In this document: piece by piece, positions 34,451-43,582 of the stretch
How positions within the stretch are numbered: the first letter of the stretch is position 1
Layout of the letters: each line of letters starts with the position of its first letter
NCBI GenBank assembly: GCA_900471605.1
Contig: UCEY01000079.1
Location: forward strand, 1 to 64,000
From: Hyphomicrobiales bacterium
Lineage (GTDB): Bacteria; Pseudomonadota; Alphaproteobacteria; Rhizobiales; Rhizobiaceae
Direction: 5' to 3'
DNA: 64,000 bases
Notes under the pieces: generated by a model
What the model saw: only the letters and a program-made list of their open reading frames with translations
The model's database searches: none
What the model was told of the DNA's origin: nothing
Position numbers and translations under genes: made by a program

Positions 34451-35343
34451 CAGTCGGCATCCTTAAAGAGCGAACGAAGATAGGGAATGGCGACGAAGGC
34501 GATCGTGAGGAACCAGATGATCCCGACCGCAGACGCGGTTCCGAGATCCCAGTTTTCGAACGCACGGCGATAGACCTCGATCGAGAATACCGTCGTGGCG
34601 CGAACGGGACCGCCGGACGTCATGGCGTAAATGATGTCGAACATCTGCAGGTTGCCCATCGCCTGCAGGACCATGATCACGCCAAGCGTCTTCTTGATAT
34701 GTGGCAGGACGATATAGCGTATGACGTGGAAATCGTTGGCGCCGTCGATGCGCGCCGCTTCGACCTGCTCTTGCGGCAGCGATTGAAGCGCCGCCAGCAC
34801 GAAAAGCATCACGACCGGCGTGCTGAGCCAGACCTTGGCGGTAGTGACGCTCATCATCGCCCCGACATTGTCGGAGAGGAAGAAGATGGGCTGCTCAGTC
34901 AGCCCGAAGGTCAATAGCGCCGCATTGATGATGCCGTACTGGCCATTGTAGATCCAACTCCAAAGCAGTGCCGTTACCGTACTCGGCAAGACCCAGGGCA
35001 GAAGCGATGCGGCGCGAATGACGGAGCGGCCCCGCATCGGTTCATTTAGAAGCAAGGCATAAGCTGTTCCGAAAATGGTGGTGACGACCGTGGTCATTAC
35101 CACGAAGACCGCCGTAACCTGCCATGACAGGAGGAATCCGGGATCGGACAGAAGCTTGATGAAATTGGCGAAACCGATGAAGCGGGGTTCAGTCGATGTC
35201 AAAAGGTATTCGTGGAAGGCCAGCCATGCGGATCTCAGAAAAGGGCCGAAGATCAGCACGAGAAAGGCCAGCAGCGCAGGGATCGTCAGTGAAAATCCGA
35301 ACCGGTTCTGGGCCGCCTCCAGGGAGTTTGCTTTGCGCATCAA
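34450..35343 (-). CDS. Sugar ABC transporter permease (MalF type)
   Basis: Partner permease, 297 aa, about six hydrophobic segments. The EAA loop reads EQVEAARIDGANDFHVIRYI. It begins 20 bases after the binding-protein stop and shares its last base with the next permease. Together with the MalG-type subunit it forms the channel of the first sulfatase-linked importer. Confidence 0.92.
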   Translation of the reverse strand: MMRKANSLEAAQNRFGFSLTIPALLAFLVLIFGPFLRSAWLAFHEYLLTSTEPRFIGFANFIKLLSDPGFLLSWQVTAVFVVMTTVVTTIFGTAYALLLNEPMRGRSVIRAASLLPWVLPSTVTALLWSWIYNGQYGIINAALLTFGLTEQPIFFLSDNVGAMMSVTTAKVWLSTPVVMLFVLAALQSLPQEQVEAARIDGANDFHVIRYIVLPHIKKTLGVIMVLQAMGNLQMFDIIYAMTSGGPVRATTVFSIEVYRRAFENWDLGTASAVGIIWFLTIAFVAIPYLRSLFKDAD

Positions 35344-35362
35344 ACTGAACCCGCGCTTTCTA

Positions 35363-36655
35363 TTATTTCTTAGGACCGATGGACTTCAGTCGATCGGACA
35401 TGCTCTTCAGCGCATCTGCCGGCGTTTTCTGGCCGAGCATTGCGGCTGCAACCTCTTCGCCGATGACGGTACGCAGCTCGTTGGCATTTGAGAATGACGA
35501 AAGCTCGTCCGGCCGCGCGGTGCTCGACAGATCGATCCACTTGGTCAGGTAGGCATCGTCCTTCAAAGAACTGATTGCGGCGTTCGTCGCAGGGAATACG
35601 CCGGTTTCCTTGTAATAGGCGATCTGCGTTTCAGGCTGGCTCACCAGATTGACGAAACGGCCGGTGGCGCCATCCGGCGTTGGCTTGGCGCCGCCATAGT
35701 TGAAGAAGCCGAGCAGGTGGCCCCACTGGATCGAAACCGGCGCATCGCCGGCCTTCAGTACCGGCATGGCGACCGGAACGACGTTCTTGTCGTAAGCTTC
35801 GCCCTGCCCGCTCTGCGCGCGGGCAAAGGCGCGGGCAAGCGGCGGATCGGGGTAGAAGGCGACCTGCTCCTGCGCATAGAGCCGGCGAATGTCGAAACGA
35901 TCGTTGCCGGGTAGGATGAGGCCTTCCTTGACCAGGTCCGCCAGCAGTGCGAGGGCCTGACGATTGGCGTCGGAATCGACGACCACTTCAGTGTCCTTGA
36001 AGAACGTTCCGCCGAAGGTCCATAAGAAGAGCTGCGTCTCAAGCTGCGTCAGCGAAGGGTTCTTGGTGCTGAAACCCATTGGGCTGGACGACGGCTTTGC
36101 TTTCTTGACGGCGCGCAGCGCATCGACGAAAGCATCGATCGTCTTCGGCATTTCCTTGACGCCCGCATCCTGCAGCACCTTGGCGTGAGCGACGAGTCCG
36201 GTTGAGCCGGTAACCCATGGCAGCGCATACCGCTTGCCATTGACCTTGGTCATTGCCAGTGCACTCGGATGATAGGTGCGGTCGATGAATTCCTTGCCGA
36301 ATATTTCATCGACGTCGAACATGCCGCCAGCCGCCACGAAGGGCGAGAGCCAGCGCTCCTGCAACTGGCCGACATCGGTTTGCTGGTTGGAGCGCTTGCG
36401 CAAGAGAAGCGTGGTCTCCATCTGCGCGAATGGAACGCCGACCGTGTCGAGCTTGATGTCCTTGTTCTCAGACCGGTATTTCTCGAAGGTCTGCTCGAGG
36501 AAAGGCTTGCTGCCGGCTTCGGTATGGCTCCATCCGATAAAAACCAGGGTGTTTGCCGAAGCCGCTCTCCCGGCCGAAGAGCCCATCAGGTAGCCCGCAC
36601 CCGCGGCGCCGGCCAGGGCGAGAACATTGCGTCTCGTCATGTCTACTTTGATCAT
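35363..36655 (-). CDS. Sugar ABC transporter binding protein (family 1)
   Basis: Extracellular solute-binding protein family 1, 430 aa. It begins with a twin-arginine-like signal peptide, MIKVDMTRRNVLALAGAAGA. The motif TLVFIGWSHTEAGSKPFLEQ marks the mature start. GGGAGG lies just upstream of the ATG at 36655; an ATG seven codons earlier overlaps the sulfatase gene end. It sits 18 bases after the sulfatase, so its ligand is probably the sulfated or desulfated sugar handled by that enzyme. Confidence 0.9.
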   Translation of the reverse strand: MIKVDMTRRNVLALAGAAGAGYLMGSSAGRAASANTLVFIGWSHTEAGSKPFLEQTFEKYRSENKDIKLDTVGVPFAQMETTLLLRKRSNQQTDVGQLQERWLSPFVAAGGMFDVDEIFGKEFIDRTYHPSALAMTKVNGKRYALPWVTGSTGLVAHAKVLQDAGVKEMPKTIDAFVDALRAVKKAKPSSSPMGFSTKNPSLTQLETQLFLWTFGGTFFKDTEVVVDSDANRQALALLADLVKEGLILPGNDRFDIRRLYAQEQVAFYPDPPLARAFARAQSGQGEAYDKNVVPVAMPVLKAGDAPVSIQWGHLLGFFNYGGAKPTPDGATGRFVNLVSQPETQIAYYKETGVFPATNAAISSLKDDAYLTKWIDLSSTARPDELSSFSNANELRTVIGEEVAAAMLGQKTPADALKSMSDRLKSIGPKK

Positions 36656-36672
36656 ATCTACCTCCCGGATGA

Positions 36673-38193
36673 TCAATGAGTGTTTTCAAGTCCATACCAA
36701 CCGTAGACCTCCACCGGCGTATCATGCGCCTTCAGATGGGCCATCAGCTGCCTATAGAGATTATCGAGCACGACCGGATTTTCGGTCGGACGCTTTTGAA
36801 GCGGATCTTCGATCACGTTATAAAGGCGCGTTCCCAGATCATCGAAGGCTTTCAAATCATTGCCCGGTGGACGCGGCGCTCCCTTGAGAGCGTCGAAAGC
36901 CAAAAGCGGCACGCCTTTCGTGAAATCGAATGGCGGCGTCAAGCGGGCTGTCTTCAACTCATCGATGCTGAACGGAACCGTCATATGCGCCGGAGCAAGC
37001 GTATATTCGACCAGCCCCTCGCGGTGGATATCCGGCGGATAATGATAAAGAACCCATTCACCGTCGGTAACACCGATCGGACCGGAGAACAGGCCGAAAA
37101 CCGCGGAGTCGCGAACCTTCTCATCCCGCGCCAGAACCGGCAACAGGCTGTGCGCGCGAACTTCGGGCGGTATTTCAAGGCCGTGGATTTCCAGGAACGT
37201 GGGCATCAAATCCGTCGTCTGGGTCAATGCCTGGCGCCGTGTCCCCGCCTCCCCCTGATAATCCGGATGATGGATGATCAATGGGATATGCGAGATCTCT
37301 TCGTAGTAGGGCATCCTTGCCTTGCCCCACCATCCGTGTTCGGAAAGCAGGAAGCCGTGGTCTGTGGAAAGCACGATGCACGTGTCCTTCCACATATCAT
37401 GCTCATCCATGTAATCGAGCAGCCGGCCGAAATACTCGTCGCACAGGGCGAGAAGCGCCGCATAATTGGCGCGGATCTCCGCGATCTCTTCTGGCTTTTC
37501 CGCAACTCGCTCGTATTGCGGCCAGTCGAGAATCTTGCCGTCATAACCTTCGGAATACTGCTGCTTGAAACGATCCGGCGCATGGAACGGCTCATGCGGG
37601 TCGAAGCATTCCAGCATCAGGAACCAGTCGTCAGCCGTCCGATTTTGATCGAGGAACTTGAACGCGGACGAAAAGCACCGCGGCCCCGGAAAATCGATCT
37701 CGTCGATAATCTCCGTCCGATTTATCGCATGCTGTAGCCGCTTGTCCGGCTTCTTCGTGTTATACTGCCGCTCGTCGAACTGCTCGCTTATACGATCGAG
37801 CGGCGGCTTCACCAGCGCTACCCATGGATCGTATTCCTGGCCGCGGATGTAGTCATAGCTCGAGAATTTCGTGTGGAAGCCGTGGCCGCCATCTTCAAAG
37901 TAATGCAGATGATCGGAGATCATGTGAGTGTAGATGCCCGCCTCCTTCATCTGCTGGGCGAAGGAATTGTCGTATGGCTCCATCGGCCCCCATGAGCGGT
38001 GCATGAAGTTCAACCGACCGGTATGAAGATCACGACGGGCCGGCATACAGGGCAGCGAGCCGACATAATGCCGGTCGAAGGTCACCGCCCGCTGTGCAAA
38101 GCGATCGAAATTCGGCGTCTTCACGGCTTTGCCGCCGTAGGCGCCAAGCGCCGCGCGGTTCAGCGAGTCGAACAAAACAAAGATTGTTTTCAT
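36673..38193 (-). CDS. Sulfatase (type I, formylglycine, CMPAR motif)
   Basis: Type I sulfatase, 506 aa. The catalytic cysteine C49, to be converted to formylglycine, lies in LPCMPARRDLHTGR, a complete CxPxRxxxxTG motif. Metal-site residues include the N-terminal FVLFDSLNR and the late LSTDHGFLLSEHGWWGK. There is no signal peptide, so it should act in the cytoplasm on an imported sulfate ester. GGAGG is four bases before the ATG at 38193. It heads the operon with a CUT1 sugar importer and is divergent from a LysR gene. It is a close paralogue of the sulfatase at 54675. Confidence 0.93.
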   Translation of the reverse strand: MKTIFVLFDSLNRAALGAYGGKAVKTPNFDRFAQRAVTFDRHYVGSLPCMPARRDLHTGRLNFMHRSWGPMEPYDNSFAQQMKEAGIYTHMISDHLHYFEDGGHGFHTKFSSYDYIRGQEYDPWVALVKPPLDRISEQFDERQYNTKKPDKRLQHAINRTEIIDEIDFPGPRCFSSAFKFLDQNRTADDWFLMLECFDPHEPFHAPDRFKQQYSEGYDGKILDWPQYERVAEKPEEIAEIRANYAALLALCDEYFGRLLDYMDEHDMWKDTCIVLSTDHGFLLSEHGWWGKARMPYYEEISHIPLIIHHPDYQGEAGTRRQALTQTTDLMPTFLEIHGLEIPPEVRAHSLLPVLARDEKVRDSAVFGLFSGPIGVTDGEWVLYHYPPDIHREGLVEYTLAPAHMTVPFSIDELKTARLTPPFDFTKGVPLLAFDALKGAPRPPGNDLKAFDDLGTRLYNVIEDPLQKRPTENPVVLDNLYRQLMAHLKAHDTPVEVYGWYGLENTH

Positions 38194-38278
38194 GGATCCT
38201 CCGATCTCGCAAAAAGCACGGCGATGCGATAAAAGAAAATTCCTGTTGGTAGAGTATCGATGAAAAGAAGTTATCGGA

Positions 38279-39172
38279 ATGCGCCTGCTCGTATCACGCC
38301 ACCTTGAAAACTTTCTGGTCACCTATGAAGCGCTCAACCTGCACGACGCCGCAGATCTGAAGGGCATATCCCAGCCCGCACTGAGCAAGAGCCTGAAACT
38401 CCTGGAGGAAGAGATCGGCGCGCCCCTGTTTATCCGCACCAGCCGCGGCCTTGAGCCGACCCCCGCAGGAGACACTTTGCACAAATATGCGCGCAAGCTC
38501 GATCAGGATGCGCGTTTCGCGTCGATCGACCTGCAACAATCGGTCGACAATCTCTACGGCAAGATGCGGATCGGGATTGGTCCCGTCCTCGCAACCACGA
38601 CCTTTCCGAAGATCATCGCCGAGTTCCACCGTCAATTCCCACAGATTTCCGTCACGGTAGAAACCGGCGTGTCGAGCACGTTGATTGGCGCGCTACATCG
38701 GGACCATCTAGACGTAGTCGTCTCAGCTCTGCCGGAATCCGCTATTCCTGACAGCATGGTGTCTATGCCGCTGTTCAAGAGCGAGATGATCGCGATCGGC
38801 CGCAAAGGCCATCCTCTCGGCAACCGGGTTTCCAGTTATGAACAAGTCTCGGAACTGGGTCGCGTTGGGTTTGTCGAAGATCGGGAATTCGAACGCAATG
38901 CTGTGAGGGCGTTGGGACAGAAAGCGGAGCGGTTTGCCCCGATCCTGCAGACCACCTCGCTTTCGGTCATGTTTGGAATGCTTGCCGAGACAGACTACTA
39001 TGCCATCGTCAGCGACATGATCTTGCCGCGTGCTCTCGAAAACGGACTGGTGAAGCTGCAATGCGATGGGGAACTGTGGCCGATCACAATCGGTGTCGTC
39101 TGCAAAGTCTCGATCTCGGAATCCAGGGCAATCATCGCGCTCAGAAAAGCGCTGGCGCAAAGCCGGAATTAG
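38279..39172 (+). CDS. LysR-family transcriptional regulator
   Basis: LysR-type regulator, 297 aa: N-terminal helix-turn-helix (FLVTYEALNLHDAADLKGIS, QPALSKSLKLLEEEIGAPLF) and a periplasmic-binding-protein-like effector domain. It is divergent from the sulfatase-importer operon with 85 bp between, so it most likely activates that operon. It contains the ATCGATG and TTATCG words also present upstream of the paralogous LysR/sulfatase pair at 56190-56279, a possible shared site. Confidence 0.92.
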   Translation: MRLLVSRHLENFLVTYEALNLHDAADLKGISQPALSKSLKLLEEEIGAPLFIRTSRGLEPTPAGDTLHKYARKLDQDARFASIDLQQSVDNLYGKMRIGIGPVLATTTFPKIIAEFHRQFPQISVTVETGVSSTLIGALHRDHLDVVVSALPESAIPDSMVSMPLFKSEMIAIGRKGHPLGNRVSSYEQVSELGRVGFVEDREFERNAVRALGQKAERFAPILQTTSLSVMFGMLAETDYYAIVSDMILPRALENGLVKLQCDGELWPITIGVVCKVSISESRAIIALRKALAQSRN

Positions 39173-39363
39173 AAACAGGCCAATGCTTGCCCCGGCCCGC
39201 GTCGCTGTCAGGCTCTCGTAAAGAGCCAGACCTGCTCCTGTTGCTCGTGCACGACCGATATCACTCAACCGCCCGCACCGGCACGCTTCATGGATGGCGA
39301 GATGGCGACGACTGCGCTTGCAGTCCATCTCGTGGTCACCAGTCGGCGGCGATGTAGAATTGC
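39173..39363. other. Convergent intergenic region with small hairpin
   Basis: 191 bp between the ends of the LysR gene and the second sulfatase. GGCTCT (39211-39216) and AGAGCC (39222-39227) could form a short hairpin, but no T-run follows, so it is at best a weak terminator. Confidence 0.35.
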
Positions 39364-40920
39364 CTAAGCCCCCTCGATACGCCGGGTCACCAGCGCATCG
39401 GCACTGACATGTTCGGGAATGTCGCCGATCTCGGCCATTTTCGCGTCAAGCTTGCCGAGCATCTCTTTGAATATGCCCGCGTAAGCTGGATCGTCAGCGC
39501 GATTGCGCAGTTCGAACGGATCGTCCTCGCAATCGAACAATTCCCATTCTGGGGGTTCGTCGCCCGGAAAGGCGCCGAGCTGTCCCAGCGGGGAGTTGTA
39601 CCAGTAGATCAGCTTATAGCGCGCGTCGCGGACGCCGTAATGGGCAAATGCATTGTGGAACTCGTCCTTGTGCATCCAGTAACGGTGGTACGCGAGCCCC
39701 TTTTCGTTGCCGCCCACCCGCTGCTCCAGGATCGGCCGCATGCTTTTTCCCTGCATGTAGCTCGGAATCGGAAGACCGGCATAGTCGAGGAAGGTCGGCG
39801 CGAAATCCACGTTGGTCGCGATATGGTCGGATTGCGAGCCAGCTTTTATCCCTTCGGGATAGCGGATCAGGAATGGCATTTGTAACGACTCTTCATACAT
39901 GAAGCGCTTGTCGAACCAACCGTGTTCGCCGAGGAAGAAACCCTGGTCCGAGGTGTAGATGACCATGGTATTGTCACGCAGGCCCTCGGCATCCAGATAA
40001 TCGAGCAGCCGGCCGACATTTTCGTCCACCGCGGCAATGGTCTGCAGATAGCGCATCATGTAGCGCTGGTACTTGAATAGGGCCAGTTCGTGCGGATCGG
40101 TGAAAACATGGTTCTCGCCAGTCGCGCCATCGATCAGGCGCAGTTGCTCGCCGTCCCTGATTTCGGGGACTTTGCGCTGGCTCCAGCCGGCCAGAAGCAG
40201 TTCGCCAACTTCGTCGCCCCCTTCAGGCTGAACAAGGCCGAGATCCTTGTAGGTCATGTCAGAACGAACGCGCATCTTCGCGGCAGCCGCCGCTGCCGCG
40301 CGGTTGGAGTAATCGTCGGTGAACGTCTCCGGCACCGGCAGCGTGCCATCGGCATAAAGATGCCGGTGACGCGGATGCGGCTCGAAGCTGCGGTGCGGGG
40401 CCTTGTGATGGCACATCAGGAAGAAAGGCCGGTCCGGATCGCGCCGGCCGAGGAAATCGAGGCACTTATCGGTGATGATGTCGGTGGCGTAACCCTTTTC
40501 CGCCTTTGGGCCGTCACGATCGATCATCACCGGATCGAAATATTCGCCCTGGCCCGGCACAACGGACCATTCGTCGAAACCCGTCGGCTCATGCGCCCTG
40601 CCCTCCCCGAGGTGCCACTTGCCGAAGATCGCGGTCTGATAACCGTCAGCGCGGAGATGTTTGGCGACGTTCGGCAGGCGATTGTCGATATGGGTATCGA
40701 GCGTGGTCACCATGTTCACATGGTTATAGGTGCCGGTCATGATCGCCGCACGGCTTGGCGTGCAGATCGAATTGGTCACGTAGCACCGGTCCAGCCGCAT
40801 GCCCTCATGGGCGATACGATCAAGGTTCGGCGTGCTGTTCAAACCGGCGCCGTAGGCTGAAATCGCCCGCGCGGCATGGTCGTCCGACATGATGAACAGG
40901 ATATTGGGCTTCTTGGTCAT
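39364..40920 (-). CDS. Sulfatase (type I, formylglycine, CTPSR motif)
   Basis: Type I sulfatase, 518 aa. The N-terminal metal site reads PNILFIMSDDHAAR with two aspartates. C53 lies in SICTPSRAAIMTG, the formylglycine signature. FGKWHLGEG carries the Lys/His pair and YTSDQGFFLGEHGWFDKR the late metal-site residues. It lacks a signal peptide. It is the last gene of a ROK - SsuCBA-type importer - sulfatase operon, so it probably desulfates the compound brought in by that importer. It is of a different subfamily from the CMPAR pair (mucin/heparan-type architecture). Confidence 0.93.
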   Translation of the reverse strand: MTKKPNILFIMSDDHAARAISAYGAGLNSTPNLDRIAHEGMRLDRCYVTNSICTPSRAAIMTGTYNHVNMVTTLDTHIDNRLPNVAKHLRADGYQTAIFGKWHLGEGRAHEPTGFDEWSVVPGQGEYFDPVMIDRDGPKAEKGYATDIITDKCLDFLGRRDPDRPFFLMCHHKAPHRSFEPHPRHRHLYADGTLPVPETFTDDYSNRAAAAAAAKMRVRSDMTYKDLGLVQPEGGDEVGELLLAGWSQRKVPEIRDGEQLRLIDGATGENHVFTDPHELALFKYQRYMMRYLQTIAAVDENVGRLLDYLDAEGLRDNTMVIYTSDQGFFLGEHGWFDKRFMYEESLQMPFLIRYPEGIKAGSQSDHIATNVDFAPTFLDYAGLPIPSYMQGKSMRPILEQRVGGNEKGLAYHRYWMHKDEFHNAFAHYGVRDARYKLIYWYNSPLGQLGAFPGDEPPEWELFDCEDDPFELRNRADDPAYAGIFKEMLGKLDAKMAEIGDIPEHVSADALVTRRIEGA

Positions 40921-40939
40921 GGATATCTCGTGCGGAAAG

Positions 40940-40965
40940 TGCCGGCGCGACAGGTCGCGCCGGCA
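40940..40965 (-). other. Strong intercistronic hairpin
   Basis: Arms TGCCGGCGCGAC (40940-40951) and GTCGCGCCGGCA (40954-40965) are perfect complements around a 2-bp centre. It lies between the binding-protein stop and the sulfatase start on the minus strand, with no T-run. It probably protects the binding-protein mRNA or partly terminates before the sulfatase gene. Confidence 0.6.
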
Positions 40966-40974
40966 GGTTGGCCG

Positions 40975-41961
40975 TTAACTGCCGGCGTAAAGATCGGCGA
41001 GGTAGTAGTCCTTCGGGTCGAGCGGGTTCTGCATCGTGCCGAAGGCGACGAACTGGTCGTTCAGGCCCTTTAGCCAGCCGACCACAGTGCCGTCCTTACT
41101 GGCCTTCGTCAGCTCGGCCGAGGTCAGGAACTTGCCGTTCTGGCTTTCGACCGCCAGGGCATCGGCCGGCACGCTCAGGAATTTCGCGGTGATTTGCACC
41201 GAACGCGGCACATCTGCGGCGCGATAGTCGTTGGCCTCTTTGAGTGTGGCAATGAACTTCCTGACGGTCTCGCGGTCCTCGACAACCACCTCGTTACGGG
41301 CAACGAAAGCCGACGGGAAGGAGTTGGCGGGGTAAAATTCCTCGCTCTTGGCGACCTCGACCACATCCGGCACGTTCTTCTTGATGGTGCCCACCAGCGG
41401 ATACCAGATGCCGGCACCGTCGATCTGCTTCGAGGCAAATGCCGAAACGACCGTCGACGGATCCATCTTGATCACTTCGATATCGGAAATCTGCATGCCG
41501 GCCTTTGCGAGGGCGAGACGCAAGAGCATGTCGCCGGACGTGCCTGCGGGAACACCGACCTTCTTGCCCTTGAGGTCCTTCATCGTGTTGATGCCCTTCT
41601 GCGCGATGACGCGATCAGACAGGCCGAGCGCATTCATGGCAACGAGCTTGGCCCTGCCGCTGGCAGGCAACCAGAGTGCGCCGGGGCCGACATAACCGAA
41701 ATCGAGGCTTCCGGCGCCCAGCGCCTGGATCTGGATCGGGCCGTTGGTAAAGACCTTGAGGTCCGGCTTGAGGCCATGTTTGGCCCACATGCCCTGATCG
41801 CTGGCGATTGCCGTAAGGCTCGTCCCGAAATAATCGGCGATATAGCCGACGCGAACGGGTTTGGCCTGCGCATAGGCGTCGCGTGTCGCGACTGCGATTA
41901 TCGGGGTTGCAAGCGCGCCAGCAGCGGCCGCGCCAAGAAACTTACGCCTGGTAAAAGTCAC
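40975..41961 (-). CDS. ABC transporter binding protein, SsuA/TauA (NMT1) type
   Basis: Periplasmic binding protein of the nitrate/sulfonate/taurine family, 328 aa. It starts with a twin-arginine signal, MTFTRRKFLGAAAAGALATP, and the mature part opens VRVGYIADYFGTSLTAIASD. I choose the GTG at 41961, which has GAGGAGG six bases upstream; the GTG at 41976 overlaps that ribosome site. In this family ligands are sulfonates, sulfate esters, nitrate or pyrimidines. The adjacent sulfatase favours a sulfate ester. Confidence 0.88.
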   Translation of the reverse strand: MTFTRRKFLGAAAAGALATPIIAVATRDAYAQAKPVRVGYIADYFGTSLTAIASDQGMWAKHGLKPDLKVFTNGPIQIQALGAGSLDFGYVGPGALWLPASGRAKLVAMNALGLSDRVIAQKGINTMKDLKGKKVGVPAGTSGDMLLRLALAKAGMQISDIEVIKMDPSTVVSAFASKQIDGAGIWYPLVGTIKKNVPDVVEVAKSEEFYPANSFPSAFVARNEVVVEDRETVRKFIATLKEANDYRAADVPRSVQITAKFLSVPADALAVESQNGKFLTSAELTKASKDGTVVGWLKGLNDQFVAFGTMQNPLDPKDYYLADLYAGS

Positions 41962-41972
41962 GATATTCCTCC

Positions 41973-42782
41973 TCACCGTGAGTTTTGATTGATCTGCGGA
42001 TTTTGATGATAAACGGCATGCCAGACTTGATTGCGGATCTCGGCAAAGGCAGGCGAAAGCCGGATCTCCTCGGTGCGCGGATAGGGCAGATCCACCGGAA
42101 TGATCTTGTGGAGCCGGCCCGGCCTTGCGGCCATGACGATGACGCGATTGGCGAGATACACGGCTTCATCGACGTCATGGGTGATAAAGATTACCGTCCG
42201 TCTCTCACGGCTCCAGGTATCGAGAAGCTGGTCCTGCATCTGGACACGTGTCAGCGCGTCGAGCGCGCCAAACGGTTCATCCATCAGGAGAATGATCGGA
42301 TTGACCGCGTAGGCGCGCGCGATGGCGCAACGCTGCTTCATTCCGCCGGAGAGCGTCTTCGGCAGGGCGTCGGCAAAATCCTTCAAACCGACGAGATCGA
42401 TGAAATGGTCGGCGATACGCCTGCGCTCGGCGGCCGAGATGCGCTTGATACGCAGACCGAACTCGACATTCTGGCGGACCGTCAGCCAGGGAAACAGCGC
42501 ATATTGCTGGAAGATCACACCACGTTCGGGGCTGGGACCGCTGACCGGCCTCCCGTCGACCAGAACCTGTCCTTCCGATGCGGTCATCAGTCCGGCAGCG
42601 ATGTTCATTGCGGTCGACTTGCCGCAACCTGACGGCCCGACCACCGTGACAAACTCGCCATCCGCAATGTCGAGGTTGAGCCGATCGAGCGCGATGAAAG
42701 CGTTTTGGTCATCGCCAAACCGACGGGTGACGTTTTGAAACGAGATCTTCGGCGCGCCGCCCTGCGGCAAATCCAGGCTCAT
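41973..42782 (-). CDS. ABC transporter ATP-binding protein, SsuB/TauB type
   Basis: ATPase subunit, 269 aa: Walker A GPSGCGKST, signature LSGGMKQRCAIARAYAV, Walker B ILLMDEPFGALD, switch His in FITHDVDEA. The ATG at 42782 overlaps the permease stop (ATGA), and the binding-protein gene begins 12 bases after its stop. The motif set is that of the SsuB/TauB group of nitrate/sulfonate importers. Confidence 0.92.
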   Translation of the reverse strand: MSLDLPQGGAPKISFQNVTRRFGDDQNAFIALDRLNLDIADGEFVTVVGPSGCGKSTAMNIAAGLMTASEGQVLVDGRPVSGPSPERGVIFQQYALFPWLTVRQNVEFGLRIKRISAAERRRIADHFIDLVGLKDFADALPKTLSGGMKQRCAIARAYAVNPIILLMDEPFGALDALTRVQMQDQLLDTWSRERRTVIFITHDVDEAVYLANRVIVMAARPGRLHKIIPVDLPYPRTEEIRLSPAFAEIRNQVWHAVYHQNPQINQNSR

Positions 42783-43582
42783 TGCACACGCTCCTGCCAA
42801 CGGGTGAGGTGTCGCTCCGCGGCCTGCACAAGCCGATCCATGAGCAGGCCAAGCACACCGATGGTGATGAGGCTGACGAATATGGTGGAGAGGTCGTAGT
42901 AGAGCTGTGCCTGCTGCATCCGGAAGCCGAGGCCGGATTGTGCCGCAATGAGTTCGGCCGCGACGACCGTTGCCCAGGCCGAGCCGAGACCGATCCTGAC
43001 ACCCACGAGAATGAACGGAAGCGAGGCCGGGATGATCACCCGCGGGAAAATCACTCGATCTCGGGCACCGAGCACCCGTGCCGCGTTGATCAGCGTGCGG
43101 TCGACACCGATGACGCCCTGATAGGTGGCGACAACGGAAGACAGGAAAGATGCAAGGAAGATGACAAAGATCTTCGGTGTTTCATCGATACCCATGGTGA
43201 CGATGGCAAGCGGGATCACCGCCAGCGGCGGAACCATGCGAAAGAACTGGATATAGGGTTCGATGAGCGCGCGGGCGACCCGATACCACCCCATCAGAAA
43301 TCCAACGGGGACGGCCAGTGCGACGCCAAGCAGAAAACCCGTCAGAACGCGGCGAAGACTGGAAACGATGTCCAGCGGCAACTGACCATTCGCAATCAGT
43401 TGAAGTGCGCGTTGGAAAACCTCGAGGGGGCCTGGCAGAACCACCAGCTTGGCGGCTGTAATCGCCCACCAGATGGTGACCGCGAAGGCGAAAGCAACGA
43501 AGTTCAAGAGAAGCGGCGGGACACGCATGTTCGCCCGGGCCTTCTCTATGGTTTCGACATGTTTGGCCGCGTGAATGCTCAA
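42779..43582 (-). CDS. ABC transporter permease, SsuC/TauC type
   Basis: Inner-membrane permease, 267 aa, with about six hydrophobic segments and the loop LGARDRVIFPRVIIPASLPF that contacts the ATPase. I choose the TTG at 43582, which overlaps the ROK gene stop and has GGGAG seven bases upstream; the open frame runs on to 43846 but only as a shadow of the ROK gene. The coupling of TTG to the ROK stop ties regulator and importer into one operon. Confidence 0.85.
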   Translation of the reverse strand: MSIHAAKHVETIEKARANMRVPPLLLNFVAFAFAVTIWWAITAAKLVVLPGPLEVFQRALQLIANGQLPLDIVSSLRRVLTGFLLGVALAVPVGFLMGWYRVARALIEPYIQFFRMVPPLAVIPLAIVTMGIDETPKIFVIFLASFLSSVVATYQGVIGVDRTLINAARVLGARDRVIFPRVIIPASLPFILVGVRIGLGSAWATVVAAELIAAQSGLGFRMQQAQLYYDLSTIFVSLITIGVLGLLMDRLVQAAERHLTRWQERVQ